Origin: Corynebacterium lujinxingii
GTDB taxonomy: Bacteria > Actinomycetota > Actinomycetes > Mycobacteriales > Mycobacteriaceae
Direction: 5' to 3'
DNA: 64,000 nt
Assembly (NCBI RefSeq): GCF_014490555.1
Contig: NZ_CP061032.1
Span: forward strand, 1,488,001-1,552,000
Shown here one piece after another: positions 17,473 to 26,410 of this stretch. Both the position numbers and the translations under genes were made by a program. Within the stretch, counting starts at the first letter, position 1, and each line of letters opens with the position of its first letter. Below the pieces are notes generated by a model. That model did not search any database and had not been told where the DNA came from. It saw nothing but the letters and a program-made list of their open reading frames with translations.

Positions 17473-18030
17473 CTAGACCTCCAGCAGCTCGTCTTCCTTG
17501 CGCTGCACGATCTCGTCAATCTGGGCGACGAAGCCCTGCGTGGTTTTGTCCAGCGCCTTTTCTGCGGAGGTGACCTCGTCCTCGCCGGCGTCGCCGTCCT
17601 TCTGGATCTTCTTCAGTGCTTCCATGCCCTGGCGGCGGATGTTGCGGATGGCGATCTTGCCGTCCTCACCCTTCTGCTTGGCTTGCTTGACCAGGTCGCG
17701 GCGGCGCTCCTCGGTGAGCTGCGGGACGGAGACGCGGATGACCTGACCATCGTCGGTCGGGTTGACGCCCAGATCCGAGTTGCGGATGGCGTTTTCAATT
17801 TCGCCCATGGTGGACATGTCGTAGGGCTTGATCATCAGCATGCGCGGTTCCGGCACGGAGACGGTCGCCATCTGGGTAATCGGGGTCGGCACACCGTAGA
17901 AGTCCGCCATCACACCGTTAAACATTGCCGGGTTGGCGCGGCCGGTGCGGATGGTGGACAGGTCCTCTCGTGCGTGGTCGACGGAAGAGGTCATGCGCTC
18001 TTCGGCGTCAAGCAAAACATCATCAATCAT
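17473..18030 (-). CDS. frr: ribosome recycling factor
   Basis: Splits post-termination ribosomes together with EF-G. The 185 residues match the family length exactly, with DLSTIRTGRANPAMF near the N-terminus and RRDLVKQAKQKGEDGK in the helical bundle. The upstream AGGTAGGG serves as RBS. First gene of frr-cdsA(-rlmN). Unlike in many genomes, pyrH is separated from frr by a convergent amidase gene. Confidence 0.97.
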   Translation of the reverse strand: MIDDVLLDAEERMTSSVDHAREDLSTIRTGRANPAMFNGVMADFYGVPTPITQMATVSVPEPRMLMIKPYDMSTMGEIENAIRNSDLGVNPTDDGQVIRVSVPQLTEERRRDLVKQAKQKGEDGKIAIRNIRRQGMEALKKIQKDGDAGEDEVTSAEKALDKTTQGFVAQIDEIVQRKEDELLEV

Positions 18031-18104
18031 GGGTAAATCCCTACCTTTTCTTGATTCGGCGTCCCTACTAACCTACCAGCGCATCCGACGCCTACACTGG
18101 CGCC

Positions 18105-19181
18105 ATGCTGCACCCCGCGTTCACTTCGCTTCCGCCACGCGAGACGCGGCCGTATCCACGCACCGGAAGCCTCGCCGGCTGGGCGATCCCGGTCAAAGAC
18201 GGCACCGACATCGCGGGCGTGGAAACCACCCACGGCAACCCGCAGCGCGCATACGTAGCGACGACCACCGACCCCTTCGTCCTCGACCTCCTGGCCCGCG
18301 GCGCGGAGATCCCGGCGAAGACACTGACCTCCGAGCTCGGCGCCACCTGCTACGCGGAACGCCCCGGCGTACCAGTATTGGAATCACCCGCCTACCCCGG
18401 ATGCACACCCGGTGGATCATCCACGGGCGCAGCCGTCGTTGTTGCCGACGGCACCGTGCGCGCAGCACACGGCACGGATGCCGGCGGCTCCATCCGGGTA
18501 CCAGCCGCGGCCTGCGAAGTCGTGGGATTTAAGCCGGCAAGCCAGGGGCTTTCCGCGAACGGATTTCTCACCCGCGCGGTGACCGACCAGTACACGCTGT
18601 GCGGCTGGTCGCGGCCCAAGCGGCGGCCGGTGCGCATCGGTGTGCTCACCGAGGGGATTTTCGCTGATCCAGATGTGGACGATCGGCGCGGTGCTCTTGT
18701 CGACAAGCTCGCAGGAGCCCTCGATTTTGACACGGTGGCTTTGAAACCGTACCAAGAGTCACGCGAGACGTACGCGCACTTTTCCACCACCATCACCGCG
18801 AGTTTCCGAAACACGGATCCGTTAGATAGCGACTACATCACGTGGCTGGTCGAGCAGTCCCACCGGCTCACGCGGGCACGCATCGAAGCCGCCGCAGCCC
18901 ACCGTCGCGCACTGCCCGCAATGCTGGCGGCCCAGTGGGACGTCGACGCAGTGCTCTCCCCCACGCTCGCCACCGACCCGCCGAGGATCGGCTACTTCCC
19001 CGCGCTGCACCCAGAGGAGTCGTTCCACGCGCAGACCGCCTGGTCGCCGTGGTGCTCGCTGTTCAATATGATTGGCACCCCGGCGATCGCAATCGGCGGG
19101 GTGCACCTGGGAAGCCTCACGCTCACCGGTCCGGAGTTGTTGGCGGTGGCGGAGGTCGTCGAAAAGCGGCTACGCGACTAG
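18105..19181 (+). CDS. amidase signature family hydrolase
   Basis: Hydrolyses an amide; the substrate is not predictable. The catalytic Ser-cisSer-Lys triad is present: Lys31 (WAIPVKDG), Ser105 (PGGSSTGA) and nucleophile Ser129 (GTDAGGSIR). At 358 residues it is shorter than typical family members (450-500) but all three catalytic elements are there, so it is probably a compact active enzyme rather than a fragment. TACACT (18093-18098) ends 6 nt before the ATG and no RBS is seen, indicating a leaderless mRNA. Its 3' end overlaps pyrH by 12 bp on the opposite strand. Confidence 0.85.
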   Translation: MLHPAFTSLPPRETRPYPRTGSLAGWAIPVKDGTDIAGVETTHGNPQRAYVATTTDPFVLDLLARGAEIPAKTLTSELGATCYAERPGVPVLESPAYPGCTPGGSSTGAAVVVADGTVRAAHGTDAGGSIRVPAAACEVVGFKPASQGLSANGFLTRAVTDQYTLCGWSRPKRRPVRIGVLTEGIFADPDVDDRRGALVDKLAGALDFDTVALKPYQESRETYAHFSTTITASFRNTDPLDSDYITWLVEQSHRLTRARIEAAAAHRRALPAMLAAQWDVDAVLSPTLATDPPRIGYFPALHPEESFHAQTAWSPWCSLFNMIGTPAIAIGGVHLGSLTLTGPELLAVAEVVEKRLRD

Positions 19182-19895
19182 CGTGCCCACCTGCTCACCG
19201 GAGACGGCGCGCGCGATGTTGCCTTCCTGCAGCAGGTTGAACACCAGAATCGGCATGTTGTTGTCCATGCACAGGCTGAACGCGGTGGCGTCGGCGACCT
19301 TCAGGCCGTGCTCGATGACTTCCCGCGGAGAAATCTCCGAATACAGCTTCGCGTCCGGGTTCTCGCGCGGATCGGAGTCGTAGACGCCGTCGACACCCTT
19401 GGCCATGAGAAGCACCTCGCAGCCGATCTCCAGCGCGCGCTGGGCTGCGGTGGTGTCGGTGGAAAAGTACGGCATGCCCATGCCGGCGCCGAAGATGACC
19501 ACGCGGCCCTTCTCCAGGTGGCGCACCGCACGCAGCGGCAGGTACGGCTCGGAGATCTGCGCCATGTTGATGGCGGTCTGCACGCGGCAATCTACGCCCA
19601 TCTGCTGGAGGAAGTCCTGCAGCGCGAGGCAGTTCATCACCGTACCGAGCATGCCCATGTAGTCCGACCGCGCACGGTCCATGCCGCGCTGCTGCAGCTG
19701 GGCTCCGCGGAAAAAGTTGCCGCCGCCGATGACAACTGCCACCTCGGTGCCGCCGCGGGCAACATCCGCGATCTGGCGGGCGACAGACTCGACGACATCG
19801 GGATCGATGCCGACCTTGCCGCCGCCGAACATCTCACCCCCCAGCTTCAGCATGACTCGCTTGAAACCTGTGCGGTTGGGGTTGAGGTCAGTCAC
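19170..19895 (-). CDS. pyrH: UMP kinase
   Basis: Phosphorylates UMP to UDP in pyrimidine synthesis; hexameric bacterial type. The 241-residue protein has VMLKLGGEMFGGG at the N-terminus, VVIGGGNFFRG, and DTTAAQRALEIG. I chose the GTG at 19893-19895 because AAAGGAG lies 8 nt upstream; an in-frame ATG at 19925 would place that box inside the gene. Convergent and overlapping by 12 bp with the amidase gene. Confidence 0.96.
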   Translation of the reverse strand: MTDLNPNRTGFKRVMLKLGGEMFGGGKVGIDPDVVESVARQIADVARGGTEVAVVIGGGNFFRGAQLQQRGMDRARSDYMGMLGTVMNCLALQDFLQQMGVDCRVQTAINMAQISEPYLPLRAVRHLEKGRVVIFGAGMGMPYFSTDTTAAQRALEIGCEVLLMAKGVDGVYDSDPRENPDAKLYSEISPREVIEHGLKVADATAFSLCMDNNMPILVFNLLQEGNIARAVSGEQVGTLVA

Positions 19896-19992
19896 CGTAA
19901 AACGCTCCTTTGCGCGGATGGCCAAATGCGGGTTGTTCGGAGACGATCTTAGCCACGCCTCCGTCGGAGTTTAGAAACGCTGGGCGTAACGA

Positions 19993-20045
19993 CGAAACCC
20001 CGCGCCGCCGCCCACGCTCACGCGGGCAGGCAACACGGGGTTGCG
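19993..20045 (-). terminator. probable terminator downstream of tsf
   Basis: On the minus strand AACCCCGTG ... GCGCGGGGTTTCG can form a GC-rich stem around a roughly 30-nt internal region just after the tsf stop. Confidence 0.55.
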
Positions 20046-20057
20046 GTGCGAGATGGC

Positions 20058-20876
20058 TTACGCCTGGCCGACCTCGTAACGCACGAAATCGGTGATCTCG
20101 ATGCCGCTTTCCTCAGCGAACTGCTTCACGGTCTTCTTGGAGTCAGCCAGGGACGGCTGGTCGAGCAGGACTACGTCCTTGAAGAAGCCGCCCATGCGGC
20201 CCTCGACGATCTTGGCGATGGCAGCCTCCGGCTTTCCCTCGTTGCGGGTGATCTCTTCCTGGACCGCACGCTCCTTCTCGACGACGTCAGCCGGCACGGA
20301 CTCCTGGTTGAGGTAGCGGGCCTTCATCGCAGCGATCTGCAAAGCGACCTGGTGTGCAGCCTCCGCGTTGTCGCCCGTGTAAGCGACGAGCACACCGACG
20401 GCCGGCGGCAGGTCCGCAGCCTTCTGGTGCAGGTACTTCGCCACCTGGTCGCCCTCGATGGTGGCGGCGCGACGCAGCTCGAGCTTTTCGCCGATCTTGG
20501 CGGAGAGGCGCTCCAGAACGTCGTGGGCGGTCTCGCCGTTCACATCAGCCTTGGCCAGCTCCTCCTGCGAGTTCGCCTTCACTGCCGCAGCAGCGTTTGC
20601 GATCTCGGCTGCGAGGTCCTTGAACTCCTGGTTCTTGGCCACGAAGTCGGTCTCGGAGTTGATCTCCACGATGGTGTTGCCGGAAACAGCAACGAGGCCC
20701 TCGAGCGCGTTGCGCTCTGCGCGCTTGCCCACGTCCTTCGCACCCTTGATGCGGAGGTTCTCGACGGCCTTGTCGAAGTCGCCGTCGGTCTCCTCGAGCG
20801 CCTTCTTGCAGTCGAGCATGCCGGAGCCGGTGATCTCGCGGAGCTTCTTGACGTCAGCAGCAGTGTAGTTCGCCAT
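20058..20876 (-). CDS. tsf: translation elongation factor Ts
   Basis: Guanine-nucleotide exchange factor for EF-Tu. The 272 residues start with ANYTAADVKKLREITGSG and contain MLDCKKALEETDGDF and the TDFVAKNQEF signature. A strong GAGGAGGA RBS precedes the ATG. rpsB lies upstream on the same strand with a terminator-like hairpin between, and TACGCT (minus strand, 20929-20934) is a likely tsf promoter -10, so tsf can be expressed separately from rpsB. Confidence 0.98.
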   Translation of the reverse strand: MANYTAADVKKLREITGSGMLDCKKALEETDGDFDKAVENLRIKGAKDVGKRAERNALEGLVAVSGNTIVEINSETDFVAKNQEFKDLAAEIANAAAAVKANSQEELAKADVNGETAHDVLERLSAKIGEKLELRRAATIEGDQVAKYLHQKAADLPPAVGVLVAYTGDNAEAAHQVALQIAAMKARYLNQESVPADVVEKERAVQEEITRNEGKPEAAIAKIVEGRMGGFFKDVVLLDQPSLADSKKTVKQFAEESGIEITDFVRYEVGQA

Positions 20877-20911
20877 ATTGGGCGATCCTCCTCGTGAAAA
20901 TGTTGCGTTAA

Positions 20912-20934
20912 GGTTTCAAACCGTTTCAAGCGTA
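20912..20934 (-). promoter_or_regulatory. tsf promoter with palindrome near the start point
   Basis: Minus strand: TACGCT (20929-20934) followed by the perfect palindrome GGTTT-G-AAACC (20912-20922), which would sit at the transcription start. The position suits a repressor or initiation-control site; this is inference. Confidence 0.35.
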
Positions 20935-20977
20935 GCCGACGAGCGTGCCGGCGGCATGACTTGCCACGTGTATATGC

Positions 20978-21043
20978 GCGCACCCCGCGCCCGCCGCGTC
21001 CCGGCCGGGAACCGGCGGACGTGAGCGGAACGCGGGGTGTGCG
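20978..21043 (-). terminator. hairpin after rpsB
   Basis: CACCCCGCG (20981-20989) pairs with CGCGGGGTG (21031-21039), enclosing a GC-rich internal part. Located about 30 bp beyond the rpsB stop codon. Confidence 0.6.
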
Positions 21044-21070
21044 TTTCAATGCTGGCCGAAGCCAGTCGGC

Positions 21071-22003
21071 TTACGCCTGGGTTTCGGACTTGTCGTCCTG
21101 CTTGGCCTGCTCAGCAGCGCGGACAGCGTGCGGCTGCTGGACCTCCGCGACCTCCTGCGGAGCAGCGGTCTCGGCGGCGGCAGCGGCCTTCGCAGCGTCG
21201 GCTGCGGAAACCTCGTCGGAAGACGCGGCCTGTGCGGCAGCCTCAGCAGCCTCAGCCTGACGCTTCGCGTCGGTGTCGCCGGCGGCGTCGCGTGCGGCAG
21301 CGAGCTGGCGCTCTTCGCGCTGCTGCTTACCAGCGACGACTGCCTCGCCCACGATGTGGGTGAGCAGCTTGACGGCGCCGATGGCGTCGTCGTTGCCCGG
21401 GATCGGGAAGTCGACAACGTCCGGGTCGCAGTTGGTGTCCAGGACAGCCACGACCGGGATGCGCAGCTTCTGCGCCTCGTTGACGGCGATGTGCTCCTTG
21501 TTGGTGTCCACGATCCAAAGCGCGGACGGAGCCTTGGTCATGTCGGCGATACCGCCGAGCACGCGCTCGAGCTTGACGCGCTCGCGGGTGAGCATGAGGA
21601 CTTCCTTCTTGCCGCGACCTGCGTAGCCGTCTTCGGCTGCGTCCATCGCCTGGAGTTCCTTCATGCGGCCGATGCGCTTGGACACGGTCTGGAAGTTGGT
21701 GAGCATGCCGCCCAGCCAGCGGTGCGTCACGTACGGCATGCCGACGCGCTGCGCCTCTTCCTGGATCGGCTCCTGCGCCTGCTTCTTGGTGCCAACGAAC
21801 AGGATGGTGCCGCCGTGTGCGACGGTCTCCTTGACAAACTCAAATGCCTCATCGATGTAGGTCAGCGTCTGCTGAAGATCGATGATGTAGATGCCGTTGC
21901 GCTCCGTGAAGATGAAGCGACGCATCTTCGGGTTCCAGCGACGCGTCTGGTGACCGAAGTGGACACCGGCGTCGAGGAGTTCACGCATGGTTACAACTGC
22001 CAT
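21071..22003 (-). CDS. rpsB: 30S ribosomal protein S2
   Basis: Small-subunit protein S2. Residues 1 to about 230 are the conserved fold (LLDAGVHFGHQTRRWNPKM, FVGTKKQAQEPI, GMLTNFQT). The remaining ~80 residues are a low-complexity Ala/Glu/Gln-rich tail, which makes the protein 310 residues compared with about 270 in C. glutamicum. GAAGGAGA precedes the ATG. TATAAG in TTATAAGT (minus strand, around 22040) could be the -10. Confidence 0.97.
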   Translation of the reverse strand: MAVVTMRELLDAGVHFGHQTRRWNPKMRRFIFTERNGIYIIDLQQTLTYIDEAFEFVKETVAHGGTILFVGTKKQAQEPIQEEAQRVGMPYVTHRWLGGMLTNFQTVSKRIGRMKELQAMDAAEDGYAGRGKKEVLMLTRERVKLERVLGGIADMTKAPSALWIVDTNKEHIAVNEAQKLRIPVVAVLDTNCDPDVVDFPIPGNDDAIGAVKLLTHIVGEAVVAGKQQREERQLAAARDAAGDTDAKRQAEAAEAAAQAASSDEVSAADAAKAAAAAETAAPQEVAEVQQPHAVRAAEQAKQDDKSETQA

Positions 22004-22315
22004 GGGAAAGTCTCCTTCGGAGAATGTAGTTCGGTTACTTATAAGGTCTCACGTGCGGGTTTTTATCCCACACCCTGGCACCGTGTCTGCCCCGCACCCT
22101 GTGAGAGGGACCGTCGCTGAGCAGGCATTATCCGGCGCGCGTAGTCAGTCGGTGCACACTCGCACAAACTGCCCCGGCAACCTTACCCGCTCATGTGCAG
22201 AAAACCCAACTCATCTGCACCGTTGTGGATAACTCGTGGCTCAACATGCCCGGGTTGTCCACAGATTTTCCGCCGCCTCTTCCACCGACGCCTGCCGGTG
22301 TGCTCCATTGAGAGC
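22004..22315. promoter_or_regulatory. 312-bp spacer between rpsB and the M23 peptidase gene
   Basis: Holds the rpsB promoter region on the minus strand, with TTATAAGT near 22040 and a hairpin-capable segment (GTGTGGG ... CCCGCAC, about 22054-22074). No credible ORF or RNA gene is seen. For the M23 gene only a weak AGAG element precedes the ATG. Confidence 0.35.
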
Positions 22316-22837
22316 ATGCGCTTGACGACGACACCACGCCCCGCCTTGGCCATCCTCACCACCTTGATCCTATGTGCTCCGCGGCCCGCCTGGGCCTGGG
22401 TGGACCCGGCAGCCGGCACACCGCACCCGCAAGAGGTCGCCCGGCCCGCTTCGATCCCGGAACAGAATTGGAAGCCCGGCCATCGGGGTGTTGACCTGCC
22501 ATTGCGCATCGGTGCCCCGGTGGTGGCCGCCGGCGACGGTGTGATTGCCTTCGCTGGCTCGGTCGCGGGCGCACCGGTGGTGACCGTCGAGCACGCCGGC
22601 GGGATCCGCACCACCTACCAGCCGGTGCGCACGAATCTCCCGGTGGGAACGAGCGTGCGCGAGGGTGAGACGATTGGGGTGCTGGCGCGCTCGTCGACAC
22701 GCTTTGCGGGCGAGCACGACGGCCTGCACTGGGGCGCGCTGACTGGGCCGGACAAATACATCGACCCGCTCACACTGCTCGAGCCGCCGCGGATCCGGCT
22801 TAAGCCCGTGGATGCGCCCGGTCGTAGACGTTCTTGA
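22316..22837 (+). CDS. M23 family peptidase (LytM-like), exported
   Basis: Probable secreted peptidoglycan-associated metallopeptidase or its inactive relative. The 173 residues start with a signal peptide (MRLTTTPRPALAILTTLILC, cleavage probably after RPAWA at about 28). The zinc motif HRGVDLP gives the first His and Asp, and LHWGAL the C-terminal motif, where the canonical HxH has Leu in place of the first His. That substitution may reduce activity. The gene overlaps xerC by 38 bp at the 3' end (convergent). A dispersed motif copy (GCTTGACGACGA, 22320-22331) lies right after the start codon. Confidence 0.85.
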   Translation: MRLTTTPRPALAILTTLILCAPRPAWAWVDPAAGTPHPQEVARPASIPEQNWKPGHRGVDLPLRIGAPVVAAGDGVIAFAGSVAGAPVVTVEHAGGIRTTYQPVRTNLPVGTSVREGETIGVLARSSTRFAGEHDGLHWGALTGPDKYIDPLTLLEPPRIRLKPVDAPGRRRS

Positions 22838-23693
22838 GCCGCTGCGCGGAGACGTGGGTGTAGATCTGGGTGGTCTGCAGGCTCGAGTGCCCCAGCATTT
22901 CCTGCACGACGCGCAGGTCCGCGCCCCCTTCGAGCATGTGGGTCGCGGCGGTGTGGCGCAGGGTGTGCGGGCTGATGTCGGCCACACCCGCGCGCTGCCC
23001 GGCGCGTTCGACCACGCGGCGCACCTGACGTTGGTCGATGCGTCCGCCCCGCGTGCCGACGAACATCGCGTCGTCGACCTTCGCAATCTCAGCCCTGCCG
23101 AACTCGAGCCACTCGCTGAGCGCGATTGTGGCTTCGCTGCCGAACGGCACGACGCGCTGCTTGTTGCCCTTACCGGTCACGCGCGCGAGCCCGCGGCCGA
23201 GATCGACATCTGCGATGTTTAAGCCGGTGAGCTCGCCGACGCGCATGCCGGTGGCGTAGAGCAATTCCAGCATGGCCCGGTCCCGTAGGTGCTCGGCCGG
23301 GTGGGCGTCGTCGGCGGTGTCCGCCTCGACGAGTTCGGTGGCGCGCTCAGCGCGCACCACGTTCGGCAGCGGACGGTTCACCTTCGGGGCCTTAAGCCGA
23401 GCCGCGACATCCTGCTCGATGTAGCCCTGCCGGTACGCCCACGTGGAAAACGCGCGCGCGGCGGCGGTGCGACGGGCCAGGGTGGCGCGACTGCGCCCGG
23501 CGCGCAAGGCGTCGGCAAGCCAGGCGCGCAGGGTGGGCAGGGTGAACGCGTCGAAGGTGTCCGCGTACCCGGTCAGTGTGCCCAAGTCGGAGACGTAACC
23601 TTTCACCGTGTTCGGGGATCGCCCGAGCACGAGCGCGGCGTAGTCAGCGAAATCGTCGACTGCCGCCCGGATCTGCCCCACAGGTTGACTCAT
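22800..23693 (-). CDS. xerC: tyrosine recombinase XerC
   Basis: Site-specific recombinase that resolves chromosome dimers at dif with XerD. 297 residues: N-terminal SAM-like DNA-binding domain (about 1-95) and a catalytic domain with Arg in TGMRVGEL, Lys in GKGNKQR, HTLRH, LGHSS and the nucleophile Tyr in TTQIYTH. TAAACT (minus strand, 23702-23707) ends 8 nt before the ATG, so transcription is probably leaderless and partly independent of dprA, which ends 18 bp upstream. Confidence 0.95.
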   Translation of the reverse strand: MSQPVGQIRAAVDDFADYAALVLGRSPNTVKGYVSDLGTLTGYADTFDAFTLPTLRAWLADALRAGRSRATLARRTAAARAFSTWAYRQGYIEQDVAARLKAPKVNRPLPNVVRAERATELVEADTADDAHPAEHLRDRAMLELLYATGMRVGELTGLNIADVDLGRGLARVTGKGNKQRVVPFGSEATIALSEWLEFGRAEIAKVDDAMFVGTRGGRIDQRQVRRVVERAGQRAGVADISPHTLRHTAATHMLEGGADLRVVQEMLGHSSLQTTQIYTHVSAQRLKNVYDRAHPRA

Positions 23694-23711
23694 GTCACGG
23701 CAGTTTACTCG

Positions 23712-24890
23712 TTACTCAGTGCGCGACCACACCTTTCGCTCACGCTGGACCACACCCCGCTTCGCCAAATCCATCAGGATGTGCACCGTCAGTCCGATCG
23801 TGAGGCCGGCATCGGCGGCGATATCCTCGGCGAGCCGCGCGCCCTCCCCGGCGCGCGGCAGGGCGTCGTAGATGCGCAGCTCGTTGTGGCTGAGTTGCTG
23901 CACGAGTGTTTTCGGGAAGTTGAGTTCCTGCTGCAACGCCTCGTCGATCGTGCCCGGTGTGCTGATCATCTCGTGGATCTGATCCGCGTTGAGCACCATC
24001 GTCGCCTGTTCCTTCTGAATCGCGAGATTGGTGCCGAGCGACTCGGTCGCCGTGATCGGCCCCGGCACCGCCATCGCCTTGCCGTTGAAGGTGTTCACCC
24101 ACTTCAACGTGTTTAACGCCCCGGAGCGGAAGGCCGCCTCGACCAGCACGGTGCCCTGGGTCAGGCCGGCGACGAGCCGATTGCGGGTGAGAAAGCGGTG
24201 CCGATCCGGCGTGGTCCCAGGCGGGTACTCTGTGATGATCGCCCCGCCTGAAGCGCACACCCGCTCGAACAACATCTCGTTGCTCAGCGGGTAGTAATAT
24301 CCGGGCCCGCACGCCGCGACGACTACCGTGGGCGCGCCGCAGTCGAGCGCAGCCCGGTGCGCTGCCGTGTCGATGCCGAGCGCCCCGCCGGAGACGATTG
24401 TGTACTGGTGCTTTGCCAAACCCTGGACCAGGTTTTCCGTTGCGCCGCGTCCGTACGCCGTCGCGGTTCGCGTGCCGACGATGCCCACTGACTGCGCAAG
24501 CAGCGTCGCCAGGTTCGCGTTGCCTTTCACCCACAGCGCGTGCGGTGCGACCGCGTCCTGGTCGAGGTCGAGCTTTCTGCCCGACTCTGGATAGTCACAG
24601 TGGAACACCTGCTTGATGCGCTCACCGGGCCACTCCGGTGAATCGGAGGTGACCAACTTGTACCCGGCGGCTTTGGCGCGCTCGAGGTCTTGGGCGGGCT
24701 GGTCCCAGGTGTAGCGGTGCTGCGTCTGCGGCCCTAACGAGCCGAGCCAACTTGCGCGCGTGCGCACTCCGTGAGCGATCTGGTCGGCAGTCTTGCCCTG
24801 CGACAGCAGATGCTGCAGGTGGATGGACGGCCCCTCCACCACGCGCGAAAGGTACGCCCAAGATTCCGGTGAACTTGGTGGCTTGGTCAT
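23712..24890 (-). CDS. dprA: DNA-processing protein DprA/Smf
   Basis: Binds incoming single-stranded DNA and loads RecA during natural transformation; widely conserved even in species not known to be competent. 392 residues with a Rossmann-like core showing GIVGTRTATAYG and SGGALGIDTAAHRAAL, then FLTRNRLVAGL and ALNTLKWVNTFNG, and a C-terminal winged-helix-like region. The start overlaps the comM stop by 4 bp, so translation is coupled. Upstream genes comM and yraN complete a DNA-processing cluster. Confidence 0.95.
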   Translation of the reverse strand: MTKPPSSPESWAYLSRVVEGPSIHLQHLLSQGKTADQIAHGVRTRASWLGSLGPQTQHRYTWDQPAQDLERAKAAGYKLVTSDSPEWPGERIKQVFHCDYPESGRKLDLDQDAVAPHALWVKGNANLATLLAQSVGIVGTRTATAYGRGATENLVQGLAKHQYTIVSGGALGIDTAAHRAALDCGAPTVVVAACGPGYYYPLSNEMLFERVCASGGAIITEYPPGTTPDRHRFLTRNRLVAGLTQGTVLVEAAFRSGALNTLKWVNTFNGKAMAVPGPITATESLGTNLAIQKEQATMVLNADQIHEMISTPGTIDEALQQELNFPKTLVQQLSHNELRIYDALPRAGEGARLAEDIAADAGLTIGLTVHILMDLAKRGVVQRERKVWSRTE

Positions 24891-26410
24891 GCCGCCATCT
24901 CCTCGGGGGCGGTGCGCATGTCAACCGCCCGCGCCACGTGATCGATGTCGGGGCGCTCGACGCCCTCAAGATCGGCGAGCGTCCACGCCACTTTGAGACT
25001 CCGGTCCACACCGCGCTGGGTGATGCCGCCGGTGCGCAGCAGCGAAGACATATACGCCATCGCCGCCTCGTCCGCCGGGAACTCGCGCCGGATCAGCGGC
25101 GGCGCAACTCGCGCGTTGACAGTTTCGTTCACCCCCGCGCTCGCCCACCGCCGGTGCGCACGCTGGCGCGCATCTGCGACGCGCTCGGCGATCACGTGCG
25201 ACGGCTCCGCTTCAAATGGGTTGACCACTGTCGAATCCGCAGAGGTGTGGATGAACACGTCCAGCCGGTCGAGCAGCGGCCCGGAAACATTGCGCAGATG
25301 ATTCGCCCGGTCCACTACCCGGCAGGTGCAGTTGCCGTTGATGCGCTGGCAGGCGCACGGGTTGGCGGCCAGCACGATCTGCGCATCCGCCGGGTAGATC
25401 ACCTCGCGGCGTGACCGGGTCAGGCGTACCTCGCGTTTTTCCAGCGGGATCCGGAGCGCGTCAAGCACTTGCGCGGAAATCTCCGAGGCCTCGTCCAGAA
25501 ACAGCACACCGTGGTGCGCCTGGCTGACCACACCGGGGCGAGGCACCCCGGATCCGCCGCCGATGAGCGACGCCTTGGTCAACGACGGGTGTGGCGCGAT
25601 GAACGGGCGGTTGGACACGATCCCCCCGCTTGAGATCCCCGCCGCCGAGTGCAGTGCGGTAACCTCCACCATCTCCTCGATGGTCAGCGGCGGAAGGATC
25701 GACGGCAGACGCTCCGCCAGCATCGACTTACCTGACCCCGGCGGGCCGATCATCATCACGTGGTGCCCACCCGCGGCCGCAACTTCCAACGCTTCACGCT
25801 CGGCGGACATGCCGGCGATGTCGGCGAAGTCCGGCCCCGCCGCCCGCTCACACACCTGCGGCTCGCCGACTTGCTCCAACTGTGTTTCGCCGGCAAGCCA
25901 CGCCCAGACCTGCGCAAGCGAATCGGCCACCAGGATGTTGCGCGCGCCCAGCAGCGACGCCTCCGCGGCATTTTCACGCGGCACGACGACGGTGGTGGGG
26001 CGGGTGCTGGAGTCGTCGTGAAGCATCGCGATGAGCATCGGCAGCACCCCGTCGACGCGACGAAGCGTGCCATCGAGCGCTAACTCGCCGAGCAACATCG
26101 TGCGCTCGAGCCTGCACTGCACGCGCGGGTCGAGGCTGCCGAGCACCGCCGCGGCTATCGGCAGATCAAAGTGTGAACCGGCCTTCGGCAGGTGCGCTGG
26201 CGATAGCGACACCATAATTTTCGTGCGCGGCCACGGCAGCTGAGAATTCGAGATCGCGGTGCGGATGCGCTCGCGCGACTCCTTCACGGCGGCGTCGCCA
26301 AGGCCCACCATGTGCATGCCTGGAAGGCCCGGGCCGACGTTGGCTTCCACGGTGACTAGCCGCGCCGTAATGCCTTCGACCGTGGCGCTGATCGTGCTAG
26401 CAAGCGGCAT
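24887..26410 (-). CDS. comM: ComM/YifB family AAA+ ATPase (Mg-chelatase-like)
   Basis: Hexameric branch-migration helicase that helps integrate foreign DNA in transformable bacteria. The 507-residue protein has an N-terminal Lon-S16-like domain (STISATVEGITARLVTVEAN near residue 5), Walker A GPPGSGKSMLAERL, Walker B/sensor LFLDEASEIS, and the cysteine motif NPCACQRINGNCTC. The ATG at 26410 gives the conserved N-terminus and overlaps yraN by 14 bp. Operon yraN-comM-dprA. Confidence 0.94.
   Translation of the reverse strand: MPLASTISATVEGITARLVTVEANVGPGLPGMHMVGLGDAAVKESRERIRTAISNSQLPWPRTKIMVSLSPAHLPKAGSHFDLPIAAAVLGSLDPRVQCRLERTMLLGELALDGTLRRVDGVLPMLIAMLHDDSSTRPTTVVVPRENAAEASLLGARNILVADSLAQVWAWLAGETQLEQVGEPQVCERAAGPDFADIAGMSAEREALEVAAAGGHHVMMIGPPGSGKSMLAERLPSILPPLTIEEMVEVTALHSAAGISSGGIVSNRPFIAPHPSLTKASLIGGGSGVPRPGVVSQAHHGVLFLDEASEISAQVLDALRIPLEKREVRLTRSRREVIYPADAQIVLAANPCACQRINGNCTCRVVDRANHLRNVSGPLLDRLDVFIHTSADSTVVNPFEAEPSHVIAERVADARQRAHRRWASAGVNETVNARVAPPLIRREFPADEAAMAYMSSLLRTGGITQRGVDRSLKVAWTLADLEGVERPDIDHVARAVDMRTAPEEMAA

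Noticed and set aside
18105..19181. Amidase gene as a truncated pseudogene
   Set aside because: Short for its family, but all three catalytic residues, an intact frame and a promoter are present.
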